DNA of 46,937 nt from NCBI GenBank assembly GCA_910579955.1, contig CAJTWE010000019.1, forward strand, positions 1-46,937, in the 5' to 3' direction. Positions 9,260 to 17,183 of the stretch are shown here, one piece after another. The notes below the pieces were generated by a model. The model searched no databases. It saw only the letters and a program-made list of their open reading frames with translations, and had not been told where the DNA came from. Origin of the DNA: an uncultured Ruminococcus sp. Lineage in GTDB: Bacteria; Bacillota; Clostridia; Oscillospirales; Ruminococcaceae. Made by a program: the position numbers and the translations under genes. Position 1 is the first letter of the stretch, and the number at the start of each line of letters is the position of its first letter.

Positions 9260-10375
9260 ATGAAATATGATTATTTAATAGTCGGCTCCGGCTTATACGG
9301 AGCAGTATTTGCTCACGAAGCAAAAAAAGCAGGCAAGAGCGTGCTTGTTATTGATAAGCGTCCTAACATTGCAGGAAATGTTTATACCGAAGAAATTGAG
9401 GGTATCAATGTACACAAATACGGCGCTCACATTTTCCACACTAACAATAAGGAAGTATGGGATTATGTAACTAAGTTTGCGGAGTTCAATCGTTTCACAA
9501 ACAGTCCTGTAGCCAATTATAAGGGAGAGCTTTATTCGCTTCCCTTCAATATGTATACATTCAACAAGATGTGGGGTGTTGTTACTCCTGAGGAAGCGGC
9601 AGCAAAGATTGAGGAGCAGCGCAAGGAAATAACAGGTGAGCCTAAAAACCTTGAAGAACAGGCTATTTCTCTCGTTGGACGTGATATCTACGAAAAACTC
9701 ATCAAAGGTTATACTGAAAAGCAGTGGGGACGTGATTGTAAGGAGCTTCCTGCATTCATAATTAAGAGATTACCTGTTCGTCTGACATTTGACAATAACT
9801 ACTTCAACGCACTTTATCAAGGCATTCCTATAGGCGGTTATATTCAAATGGTTGCAAATATGCTTGATGGCATTGAAATTCGCCTTGGAGTAGACTATTT
9901 TGACAATAAGGCTGAATTTGATGCTATGGCTGAAAAAGTCGTTTACACAGGTCCTATTGATGCTTATTTCAATTTTAGCCTCGGCACACTTGAATACCGC
10001 AGTGTAAGATTTGAAAACGAGATTCTTGACCAGCCTAACTTTCAGGGAAATGCTGCTGTAAATTATACAGATAGAGAAACTCCGTGGACAAGAATTATTG
10101 AGCATAAGTGGTTTGAATTTGGCAAGGATAAAAATGGAAGTGATTTACCAAAAACAGTTATAAGTCGTGAGTACAGTTCCGAGTGGAAGCCCGGAGATGA
10201 TCCATATTATCCTGTAAACGACGAAAGGAATGGTGTTCTCTATGCTGAGTATAAGAAACTCGCAGAAAAAGAGAAGAATATCATCTTCGGCGGTCGTCTT
10301 GGTGAATACAAGTACTATGACATGGATGCGGTAATTGCCGCTGCTCTTACGAAAGCTAAAGAAGAATTACAATAA
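9260..10375 (+). CDS. glf: UDP-galactopyranose mutase
   Basis: A 371-residue flavoenzyme. YLIVGSGLYGAVFAHEA is the FAD-binding motif, NIAGNVYTEE and KYGAHIFHTN are family signatures, and GYTEKQWGRD lies in the substrate-binding domain. It interconverts UDP-galactopyranose and UDP-galactofuranose, so the operon probably builds a galactofuranose-containing polymer. The gene starts 3 bases after rmlB, with GGGGTG as ribosome-binding site. It is the last gene of the operon; its terminator hairpin just downstream has been split by an insertion sequence, and the transposase remnant on the opposite strand reads into its 3' end. Confidence 0.96.
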   Translation: MKYDYLIVGSGLYGAVFAHEAKKAGKSVLVIDKRPNIAGNVYTEEIEGINVHKYGAHIFHTNNKEVWDYVTKFAEFNRFTNSPVANYKGELYSLPFNMYTFNKMWGVVTPEEAAAKIEEQRKEITGEPKNLEEQAISLVGRDIYEKLIKGYTEKQWGRDCKELPAFIIKRLPVRLTFDNNYFNALYQGIPIGGYIQMVANMLDGIEIRLGVDYFDNKAEFDAMAEKVVYTGPIDAYFNFSLGTLEYRSVRFENEILDQPNFQGNAAVNYTDRETPWTRIIEHKWFEFGKDKNGSDLPKTVISREYSSEWKPGDDPYYPVNDERNGVLYAEYKKLAEKEKNIIFGGRLGEYKYYDMDAVIAAALTKAKEELQ

Positions 10376-10385
10376 TATTTAAAAA

Positions 10386-10405
10386 GCACACCAATTAAGG
10401 TGTGC
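10386..10405 (+). terminator. Disrupted intrinsic terminator of the polysaccharide operon
   Basis: The stem GCACACC/GGTGTGC with loop AATTAA lies 10 bases after glf, but its T-tract is missing because the IS1182-family element begins here. A second copy of the loop and right arm, followed by TTTTT, lies at 14208-14228 on the far side of the element. The uninterrupted terminator can therefore be reconstructed. Confidence 0.8.
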
Positions 10406-11834
10406 ACAGATTGTCCAAAAAGCCCCGAATCCAGAGCAAGAATCGGGGTTAAAATTTTAATAAAAAGCAAAATCAAGCGAAAGCTTCCGAAAAACACAAA
10501 ATAAAAACAGACCTTTCCGTCTCTATTCCACTTGTAAATTGCGAATTTTTTCAAGTTCATGGCAGCAAATTTAAGCCTGACCCAATTTGTGACATGGGAG
10601 AGGCCACTGAAAAGTGTATAGCGCATTCCGTATTTTTCCTTCGCATCCGCAAATACACGTTCTATTGTTTCTTTGCGTTTCTCATAAAGTTTCTTATACT
10701 TCGTAGTATGGCGGATATCCTCTGCTATTTCGAGATATTCACTCCAGATATGCTTTGTTACTTTTTTCTCATATTTTGCATTTCTTGTACATACGCTTCT
10801 TGATGGACAATTTTTGCATATTTTTGGATCGCTTTTAAATTCTCTGTAGCCGTCACGATTGATTGTTGAAAACTTCAAAACCTGATTCTCAGGACAAATT
10901 ACGCAGTTATAGTATTCATCGTAAACAAAATCATTTGGTCTAAAAAAATCTTTTATTCCCATTGGCCTTTTATATGGCAATACGGGTATTCTTCCATCAT
11001 CAATTACTTTTTTGCATTGTAGCCTGCATCCATTACACAAGCATTTATTTCGGGAAATCGCTGTACTAGTCTGTCATAAAGTCCGTCAAATGCTATACTG
11101 TCGTGGACATTTCCCGTATTTACTGTTACATCCATAACATAACCGTTCTTATCGCAAGCCGTCTGAGCCGTATATGCCATGCATTTTTTGTGCTCGCCTT
11201 TGTGAAAATTCCGCATTCAGGGTCTGTTGTGGATTCGGATATTTCTTTTTCCTCAGGAGGCTTGGGACCGTCAAATGGTTTCTTTCCGTTGTTTTCACGT
11301 TCTTCATTGATTTCCTTCATAAGCTGTATATCTTTGCAGTTTGGGGTACAGCTTTTTTTACGACTTTCTTTGTATTGGCATTTGCTTTGATATGTGTTCC
11401 ATCAACAAATACAGCTTCCGGTGAAAGATATCCTGCATTGTTGATCTCATCAAGTATCCAGATGAAAATATTTTCTACAACTTTTGGAGTATATCTATGC
11501 TTGAAATTATAGCTCAGTGTTGAAAAATGCGGTGTTTTCTCGTTCAGAAGATACCCTAAAAACCAGCGATAAGCTATGTTTAATTTTACTTCATCTGCCG
11601 TTCTTCTCAGTGAGGGTTGCCGAAAAGATGCTGTATCAATGCCATTTTGAACAGCACTACAGGATCTATGCCTGGTCTTCCGTTGTCCGGACAATACAAA
11701 TCTCCAACCATATCGTATATGTGACTAAAATCTATTGCTGCATCTATTTTTCTTAGCATATGATCCTCAGGTACCATTTCCTCTATACATATCATTTCAT
11801 ACTGTCCTCGTTCTTCTGTTTTTGTTGTCAACAT
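10404..11834 (-). pseudogene. IS1182-family DDE transposase, multiple frameshifts
   Basis: The N-terminus (YEMICIEEMVPEDHMLRKID, then GRPGIDPVVLFKMALIQHLFG) and later blocks (AYRWFLGYLL, VFVDGTHIKANANTKK, ECGIF, TAQTACDKNGYVMDV, CVMDAGYNA, IERVFADAKEKYGMRYTLF) are IS1182-type but lie in alternating frames. Breaks are visible near 11615 (one base lost in FGNPSLRR), 11325 (about 7 bases lost before LMKEINEE), 11205 (one base lost before HKGEHKKC) and 11010-11020. After the last block the frame has no stop before the element end and runs into antisense glf. The start at 11834 is preceded by GGGCGGAG and a TATAAT box at 11864-11869 (complement). The product cannot be a functional transposase. Confidence 0.88.
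10417..10448 (-). terminator. Intrinsic terminator at the IS1182 3' end
   Basis: On the minus strand CCCCGA and TCGGGG pair around a loop and are followed by GCTTTTT. It would stop transcription from the transposase remnant before it leaves the element toward glf. Confidence 0.6.
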
Positions 11835-11853
11835 TTCTTTCTCCGCCCTTTCT

Positions 11854-11874
11854 CTTTTCTTTTATTATACCATA
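11854..11874. repeat. 21-bp perfect direct repeat, left copy (right copy 14138-14158)
   Basis: An identical 21-base sequence, read on the minus strand as TATGGTATAAT followed by AAAAGAAAAG, occurs here in the IS1182 leader and again at 14138-14158 inside the IS1-like element. Each copy holds an extended -10 box. In the IS1-like copy TGGACA lies 17 bases upstream of TATAAT, within the terminal inverted repeat, so it is probably that transposase's promoter. The IS1182 copy has TTGGCT at the same distance. Confidence 0.6.
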
Positions 11875-11879
11875 TTTAT

Positions 11880-11907
11880 GCAAAAAAGCCAAGCTCTCGC
11901 TTGACTT
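11880..11907 (-). terminator. Hairpin with T-tract upstream of the IS1182 transposase
   Basis: On the minus strand CAAGC-GAGA-GCTTG is followed by GCTTTTTT. It probably blocks outside transcription from entering the transposase gene, a common feature of IS ends. It belongs to the IS1182 part, just outside the IS1-like insertion. Confidence 0.5.
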
Positions 11908-11928
11908 AGGAGTGTCCAAACAGGGACA

Positions 11929-12699
11929 TTACAAAAAGTTTAACAAACCAAGAGGGAATTCACGATTAGGATTAGCAATTCTGAATTTAAAAACAGCCAT
12001 ATGGAAACGATTATAAGCTTCGACAAATACAGAGAGAACAGCTTTCAACGTATCAAGAGAGCGAGAGAAACATCTGCTTCGCCTTGCGAGTAGAGGGATA
12101 TAATGTCTTAGATCTGCGTTTACACCTTCAACTGTAAACGTATCGCTTTTATTGTGAACGTTACGGATATGTTTTCCTGAATAAATGACATCTAGATATC
12201 CGTCAGTACAATAAAAGTTTGCATCAGGTGCATTATCAACTATGTTTTGAATGTACTTAGACGATTTTTCCATTGACACATCAAAGCCTACAAGCTGACG
12301 TGGCTCACGGCTTACCATTGTAAAAATATACGCATTTTCGTGCGTTTCTGTACGTGGCTTTTTACCTATAAACCAATATAATTCATCAAGCTCGAAAAGA
12401 TTGGGCAAGTTTTCAACATCATTATTTAGTTTTTTTATCCAGTTATATATGTTCGATTTGCTCATATGAAAAATATGACCAACTCTTCGACCACTTACTC
12501 CGGAATAGAATGTTTTTATTGCTGCTTGTCTTATTTCTTCGGGATATGCAACTCGTTTTGGCTCAAGCGTATATCGAATACCGCAAATATTGCATTTGCA
12601 CCTTTGAGTACCAGAATCATTGAAACCGACTTTCACCTGCTGTTCGACGCTTCCACACTTTGGACATCTTTTATTTTCCTATATTGTTGCTTTTCGCAT
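11929..12699 (-). pseudogene. IS1-like transposase with early nonsense codon
   Basis: From ATG at 12699 the frame reads MRKATI, then TAG at 12681-12679, then ENKRCPKCGSVEQQ and continues open to 11929. The N-terminal zinc ribbon is CPKCG...CKCNICG. The catalytic part follows IS1 InsB order: ELDELYWF, YCTDGYLDV and VEGVNADLRHY supply the acidic triad, and ARRSRCFSRS matches the IS1 tail. A GTG at 12636 could start a shorter protein, but it would lack half of the zinc ribbon. The stop codon therefore probably inactivates this copy, although the rest is undamaged. IS1595 shares the zinc-ribbon N-terminus, so family naming is tentative. Confidence 0.8.
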
Positions 12700-12769
12700 T
12701 TTTATAATCTGCCTTTCTGTGAAAGGCACCAAAATGCCGTTCCACTCAATATTTTTTGGAGGTGTGTAC

Positions 12770-14026
12770 ATGGCATTTAAAATCTTCCGTAAGAACTGTT
12801 GTGGTCTTGACGTGCATAAAACCTGGATTTATGCCTGTATCGGAATCACCGATGCCGATAACCGTACTGAATACAAACAAGCTCGTTTCTCGTCATTTTC
12901 AAAAGGATTACAGGAACTTTCTTTTTGGCTTGCTAAATATTCCTGTACTGAAGTTTGCATGGAATCTTCAGGTAAATATTGGATTCCTGTATTCAATATC
13001 CTTGAGAAAACCTGCTGGGTTACGCTTGCTCATCCAAAATATACTAAACCTCAGAAGGGTAACAAAACAGATCGTAAAGATGCGAAGTGGATTTGTGATT
13101 TATTTATGTGTGACATGATTAAACCAAGTTTTATTCCTCCGCCTGATATTCGTCATCTTTGTGATTTGTTGCGTTTTCGCATGAAAATGACTTATCAGAT
13201 TACAGGAATGAAAAATCGTGCCCTCAATTGCCTCACTGTATCAAATCTGAAACTTGATGATGTTTTTACGGATGTCTTTGGTAAATCCTCTCGTTCCATC
13301 ATTCAGCAGATTCTTGATAATCCCAATGTTAAATTTGATGTGACACCTTTTATTCACAAAAACTGTAAACATCCCATGGAAGAAATTCAGGCAGCAATTG
13401 ATGGAGCTATCTGTTCTGAACAGGCAGCCAAACTTAAAATCTGTCTTGATTTTATTGATGAACAGGAAAAGCGTATCGCTGAACTTGATACTGAAATTTT
13501 TCGTCTTGCTGAATCGTACAGTTCTGTTCTGGAGTTTATTCGTACTGTTCCGGGATTCTCTAAAGAACCCCTGACAGCAATTCGTCTTCTTTCAGAAATT
13601 GGTCCGGATATGTCTGTTTTCCCTACTTCTAAAAATCTTGTCTCATGGGCTGGATGCTGCCCTCGTAATGACAGCAGTGCACAGAAAGTGAAATCTACAC
13701 GTATTTCCCGTGCCGGTTCATATCTGAAACCTTTGCTGGTTCAGATTGCTAATGCATTACTTAAATCAAAAGAACATCCCGAATTCAAGGAACGCTATCG
13801 CAGAATTAAGGCTCGCCGTGGGCATAAAAAAGCGATTATTGCATTATGCCGTATGCTCCTGATCGCTATCTGGAACGTACTTTCTAAATGCGAACCCTAT
13901 TCTGCTAAAGGCTATCTGGCTGATAAGCTTACTGAACACTCTGTTGTTATATCCAAAGCTGAAGGCCTTGCTCTTCTTCGTCAACGTGGTTATATCTTCA
14001 AAGATGAAGTTGCTGATTTCGCCTGA
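12770..14026 (+). CDS. IS110-family transposase
   Basis: A 418-residue DEDD transposase. CGLDVHKTWIYACIG opens the RuvC-like domain with its first Asp; MESSGKYW supplies the Glu; GNKTDRKDAKWICDL the later Asp pair. The C-terminal Tnp_20 domain has VPGFSKEPLTAIRLLSEIG and FPTSKNLVSWAGCCPRND with the candidate serine nucleophile region. GGAGG lies 7-8 bases before the ATG; the frame is open further upstream to 12620 but that part overlaps the IS1-like transposase. The gene shows no damage. IS110 enzymes are guided by a structured RNA made from an element end; here at most about 70 bases upstream and 110 downstream remain for it. Confidence 0.9.
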   Translation: MAFKIFRKNCCGLDVHKTWIYACIGITDADNRTEYKQARFSSFSKGLQELSFWLAKYSCTEVCMESSGKYWIPVFNILEKTCWVTLAHPKYTKPQKGNKTDRKDAKWICDLFMCDMIKPSFIPPPDIRHLCDLLRFRMKMTYQITGMKNRALNCLTVSNLKLDDVFTDVFGKSSRSIIQQILDNPNVKFDVTPFIHKNCKHPMEEIQAAIDGAICSEQAAKLKICLDFIDEQEKRIAELDTEIFRLAESYSSVLEFIRTVPGFSKEPLTAIRLLSEIGPDMSVFPTSKNLVSWAGCCPRNDSSAQKVKSTRISRAGSYLKPLLVQIANALLKSKEHPEFKERYRRIKARRGHKKAIIALCRMLLIAIWNVLSKCEPYSAKGYLADKLTEHSVVISKAEGLALLRQRGYIFKDEVADFA

Positions 14027-14137
14027 CAACTTCCGTTAAATATTTTTTTAAGCCATCTCACCATGGCTTGCTTTGCTATGCCTTTTTTACAATCTTGGGA
14101 TAGATGGACTATTTTCAAACTTATTCATCCTCGGTTG
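14027..14137 (+). other. Non-coding 3' flank of IS110, possible guide-RNA region
   Basis: The stretch after the IS110 transposase contains the hairpin AAGCCAT-CTCACC-ATGGCTT (14050-14069) and a second GGC...GCC pairing followed by TTTTTT near 14085. It ends before the IS1-like promoter repeat at 14138. The exact IS110 end is not resolved. It could be a terminator or part of a bridge/seek RNA; this is not established. Confidence 0.35.
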
Positions 14138-14207
14138 CTTTTCTTTTATTATACCATAATATCCCTGTTTTGTCCACTCCACTTGACTTTTTCGACAGGC
14201 TGAGCAA

Positions 14208-14228
14208 ACCAATCAAGGTGTGCTTTTT
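14208..14228 (+). repeat. Right-hand fragment of the invaded glf terminator
   Basis: ACCAATCAAGGTGTGC followed by TTTTT repeats the loop and right arm of the hairpin at 10390-10405 with one mismatch (T/C in the loop). It marks the original continuity of the glf 3' end across the IS nest. Confidence 0.75.
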
Positions 14229-14259
14229 GCAAATGAATTTCTATTTTTCAAAAAAAGAC

Positions 14260-14289
14260 TTGATAATCAATATGCTCATAGACTATAAT
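14260..14289 (+). promoter_or_regulatory. Promoter of the amidase gene
   Basis: TTGATA (14260-14265) and TATAAT (14284-14289) are 18 bases apart, about 95 bases before the amidase start. This is a good sigma-A-type match. Confidence 0.6.
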
Positions 14290-14384
14290 TATTAGTGGAA
14301 CATCTTAATATTATTTGATACAGGTTCTAAAAAATATAATCATACATACATATATACCAAAAAGCGAATGCAAGGAGTATGTAT

Positions 14385-15122
14385 ATGAATAAAATGGTTA
14401 AAAAGATCGCAAAACGTGTAACCGGACTGTGCCTTGCCATTTCAGTGGGAATCACAGCATCTTATTTCGGTACTACCAAGATAATGGAAAATGCAAAATT
14501 CACATCTGTGATAAAAGAATCTAAAGAACAGCCGATAATTATTCTGGATTCTGGTCATGGCGGCATGGATGGCGGTTGTTCTTCAGTAAATGGTACGCCG
14601 GAAAAGGGGATAAATCTTAATATTATGCTTCATCTTCGCAGGTTTCTGCAAGTTTGTGGTTATAATGTAGAAGTTACAAGAGATACCGATCGTTCAATAC
14701 ATGATGATGGCATTGAAGGAATAGCAAATCAAAAAAGCTCAGATATGGATAATAGGCTGGCTCTTTTTAATAAATATGATAATGCAGTTTGCATCTCTAT
14801 ACATCAGAATCAATTTACAGATCCATCATACAGCGGTGCGCAGATGTTTTATTCCAATCAGATTAAAGGAAGTTCTGCGCTTGCACAATCCATTCAGGAT
14901 TCATTTGTTTCGCTTTTACAGCCTGAAAATAAGCGTGAAATAAAGCTTTGCGGTAAGGAATTATTTCTGTGCTATTACAGTGAAAATCCTACTGTAATGG
15001 TGGAGTGTGGCTTTCTTTCAAATCCTGATGAAGCTGCTCTTCTTGAAACAGAAGAATATCAGCAAAAGGTTGCATTTGCCATATTTGGAGGACTTGAACA
15101 GTATCTTTCTTCCATTGTATAA
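14385..15122 (+). CDS. N-acetylmuramoyl-L-alanine amidase (Amidase_3, CwlD-like)
   Basis: A 245-residue secreted or membrane-anchored amidase. Residues about 10-30 (VTGLCLAISVGITASYFG) form one hydrophobic segment after a Lys/Arg-rich start. IILDSGHGGMDGG carries the first zinc His, SIHQNQF the second His region, and VMVECGFLSNPDEA the catalytic Glu. It cleaves the bond between MurNAc and L-Ala in peptidoglycan. CwlD makes spore-cortex muramic lactam, but a role in sporulation is not shown by context. ATG 14385 is chosen over 14379 because AAGGAG at 14372-14377 is then 7 bases away. It stands alone between the IS nest and a terminator. Confidence 0.9.
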   Translation: MNKMVKKIAKRVTGLCLAISVGITASYFGTTKIMENAKFTSVIKESKEQPIIILDSGHGGMDGGCSSVNGTPEKGINLNIMLHLRRFLQVCGYNVEVTRDTDRSIHDDGIEGIANQKSSDMDNRLALFNKYDNAVCISIHQNQFTDPSYSGAQMFYSNQIKGSSALAQSIQDSFVSLLQPENKREIKLCGKELFLCYYSENPTVMVECGFLSNPDEAALLETEEYQQKVAFAIFGGLEQYLSSIV

Positions 15123-15137
15123 TAATAATAAATTATA

Positions 15138-15180
15138 AAACTCGCTCTCAAATAGCTTCATTGCTTTTGAGAGCGAGTTT
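15138..15180. terminator. Bidirectional terminator between amidase and bceAB-like genes
   Basis: AAACTCGCTCTCAAA pairs perfectly with TTTGAGAGCGAGTTT around a 13-base loop; T-rich sequence follows on both strands. It serves the convergent amidase and ABC-permease genes. Confidence 0.85.
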
Positions 15181-15194
15181 ATTGTTGAATATTT

Positions 15195-17183
15195 TTACTT
15201 TTTAATAATTTTATAATATACCTTTGATGTCAAAGTATAAATCAAAGCATATATGAGTGCAAAAACAAGAAAGCTTCCTATAGTACATAGTACATAAAGA
15301 TTGACATTTGTAAGTTGAAGCATAGCAAGAATTTTTCTTACCAGTGGAAATGCAAATGCTGCATGTATTCCTGCAACTATAAGTGGCATGAAGAAGACTG
15401 TGAGTACTTGTGAACGTATAGAACCTTTTACTTCCTGTTCGCTCATACCTACTTTCTGCATTATTTCAAATCGTTTTTTATCGTCAATTCCTTCTGAAAT
15501 TTGTTTGTAATATATTATCAGCACTGTTGCCATTGTAAACAGAAGTCCAAGGAATATTCCGAGAAAAAACAAACTTCCATACAAGCTGTAAACTCCACTG
15601 CTTTTTGAAGCTCTGCAATCTAAGTTATACTTAGAGCTTTTAGTTGATAAAGCAGATTCGAGTCTATCTGCAAACTGCTTTTGTGAACTAGAATCTCCTT
15701 CTATATCAATTCCGAAGAAATAGTCAATATTACTTGCATTGTCGCCATAGAGTTCTTTTTGCTTTGCATCAATTTCTTTAATTAAAGACAAATCTTTAAC
15801 TACAATGCCATATGTTGGGCATATGTCTGCACTGACATCACCATTACCCAAAAAATCATCTGTAAATTCAGTTATTTTATATGTTTTACCCATGAGGTTG
15901 AAATGATCGTTATCGTAACTATTACGATTATACCAGAAAATTACCTCATCATCTGCAAGTGATATTTCTTTTCCAATATATGCAGAGTAATCTTCAGCAG
16001 GTACAAGAAAAATGTTATAAACATTGTCTATCATACCAAGATCATTATCAGTACCACTGCTAAAAGTATCATTGCCGTCATATACCATCATAAATTGAAG
16101 TGCTGAATATGAGATTTCATTTGTTATTTTGACATTTGCCTTTTCAGCAGTATTTTTTGTAACATTTTTTAATTCATCAAAGCTGTTTTGATCGCCTGAT
16201 ACTTGATGAAGACTTATCTGATATGGATAACGTTCTAAAATAATATCTTCTGTACCAATAATTAGTGATGCAGTAGCAGATACCATAACAAGCACCATAG
16301 TTGAAAGCACACAGATATTTGCAAGTCCCACAGCATTCTGCTTCATTCGATACATCATGCCTGAAATACTAATGAAATGATTTGTTTTATAATAGTATCG
16401 TTTGTTCTTTTTAAGGATTTTTAGAAATGCTATACTGCCTGATGTAAAGATCATATATGTTCCTATTATAACAAGAATAACTGCAATGAAGAATAAGCTT
16501 AAAGCCATTATAGGATTTTTTACTGTAACTGCAATATAGTATCCAGTGGCAAGACATGCTGCTCCAAGTAGTGCTAAGATCCATTTTGCTTTTGGCTCTT
16601 TTTCACCTATGCTTCCGCCCTTAAGAAGCTCAATGGGTTTTGAAAGATGTATCAGACGAAGTGAATTTAAGAAGATCAGGAAAAATAGTATTCCAAAAAG
16701 TATGAGAGTGCTAAGTATTGCTCTTTCAGAAATATAAAAGCTTAATGAAATATCTGCTTTAATAAGCCTTGAAACAGCGACATACATAAGCTTATCAAGA
16801 AGTATTCCTACGATAAAACCACCTGTAAGACTTATAAGTGTCGTATATAGACTTTCAAATCCCATCACCTTTGCAATGTGTTTTTTCTCCATGCCGAGAA
16901 TGTTAAAAAGACCGAATTCCTTTTTACGATTTTTAGTTAGAAAGCTGTTTGTATAAAACAGGAATATAATAGCAAATATAGCGATAATATTACTGCCTAG
17001 CTCAAGTGTATATGCAACTGTTGATGCACCCAGCATATCATTCAATCCATCATTAAGTGACAGGGATTTCATTATGTAATACATAGCAATTGTAAATATA
17101 CAGGTCAGCATATAGGGGAGATATGTTTTTGCATTTTTTCGTATATTTGTAAATGCAAGCTTTGGATAAAACATTCCACTCAT
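15195..17183 (-). CDS. BceB-type ABC transporter permease (FtsX fold)
   Basis: A 662-residue permease. The start FYPKLAFTNIRKNAKTYLPY is typical of BceB/YxdM-like proteins. Several hydrophobic helices are followed by a large extracellular domain (about residues 310-520, rich in Asp, Ser and Tyr) and then further helices, the expected 10-helix layout with the sensor domain between helices 7 and 8. Such transporters free lipid II-cycle intermediates from peptide antibiotics such as bacitracin or lantibiotics and also pass the signal to the BceS-like kinase. The start overlaps the ATPase stop by 4 bases (ATGA). The actual ligand cannot be read from sequence. Confidence 0.9.
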   Translation of the reverse strand: MSGMFYPKLAFTNIRKNAKTYLPYMLTCIFTIAMYYIMKSLSLNDGLNDMLGASTVAYTLELGSNIIAIFAIIFLFYTNSFLTKNRKKEFGLFNILGMEKKHIAKVMGFESLYTTLISLTGGFIVGILLDKLMYVAVSRLIKADISLSFYISERAILSTLILFGILFFLIFLNSLRLIHLSKPIELLKGGSIGEKEPKAKWILALLGAACLATGYYIAVTVKNPIMALSLFFIAVILVIIGTYMIFTSGSIAFLKILKKNKRYYYKTNHFISISGMMYRMKQNAVGLANICVLSTMVLVMVSATASLIIGTEDIILERYPYQISLHQVSGDQNSFDELKNVTKNTAEKANVKITNEISYSALQFMMVYDGNDTFSSGTDNDLGMIDNVYNIFLVPAEDYSAYIGKEISLADDEVIFWYNRNSYDNDHFNLMGKTYKITEFTDDFLGNGDVSADICPTYGIVVKDLSLIKEIDAKQKELYGDNASNIDYFFGIDIEGDSSSQKQFADRLESALSTKSSKYNLDCRASKSSGVYSLYGSLFFLGIFLGLLFTMATVLIIYYKQISEGIDDKKRFEIMQKVGMSEQEVKGSIRSQVLTVFFMPLIVAGIHAAFAFPLVRKILAMLQLTNVNLYVLCTIGSFLVFALIYALIYTLTSKVYYKIIKK

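Larger units (their letters stand above)
11908..14181 (-). mobile_element. IS1-like element nested in the IS1182 copy
   Basis: Terminal inverted repeats begin GGAGTGTCCAAACAGGGA at 11909 and, as complement, GGAGTGGACAAAACAGGGA ending at 14180. The 8-base sequence CTTGACTT flanks both sides (11900-11907 and 14182-14189), as expected for the target duplication of IS1/IS1595-type elements. The element holds a transposase pseudogene on the minus strand, and its 5' leader is itself interrupted by an IS110-family element. Confidence 0.75.
10404..14205 (-). mobile_element. IS1182-family element, decayed and interrupted
   Basis: Imperfect terminal inverted repeats GCACAGATTGTCCAAAAAG (10404-10422) and the complement of CTTTTTCGACAGGCTGAGC (14187-14205) match at 15 of 19 positions and enclose the IS1182-type transposase remnant. 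A 16-base near-identical sequence (10390-10405 and 14208-14223, one mismatch) flanks the element and comes from the invaded terminator. The element was later interrupted near its 5' end by an IS1-like element. The exact outer boundary is uncertain by a few bases because the repeat overlaps the target. Confidence 0.75.

Noticed and set aside
12620..12769. Upstream extension of the IS110 transposase frame
   Set aside because: It overlaps the IS1-like zinc-ribbon codons and has no family similarity; ATG 12770 with GGAGG gives the normal start.
11854..14158. The 21-bp repeat as target duplication of a single insertion
   Set aside because: The right copy lies inside the terminal repeat of the IS1-like element, and the true duplication is CTTGACTT at 11900-11907 and 14182-14189.
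14104..14295. Small frame crossing the IS right end
   Set aside because: It runs through the inverted repeats, target duplication and terminator fragment, with no ribosome-binding site.
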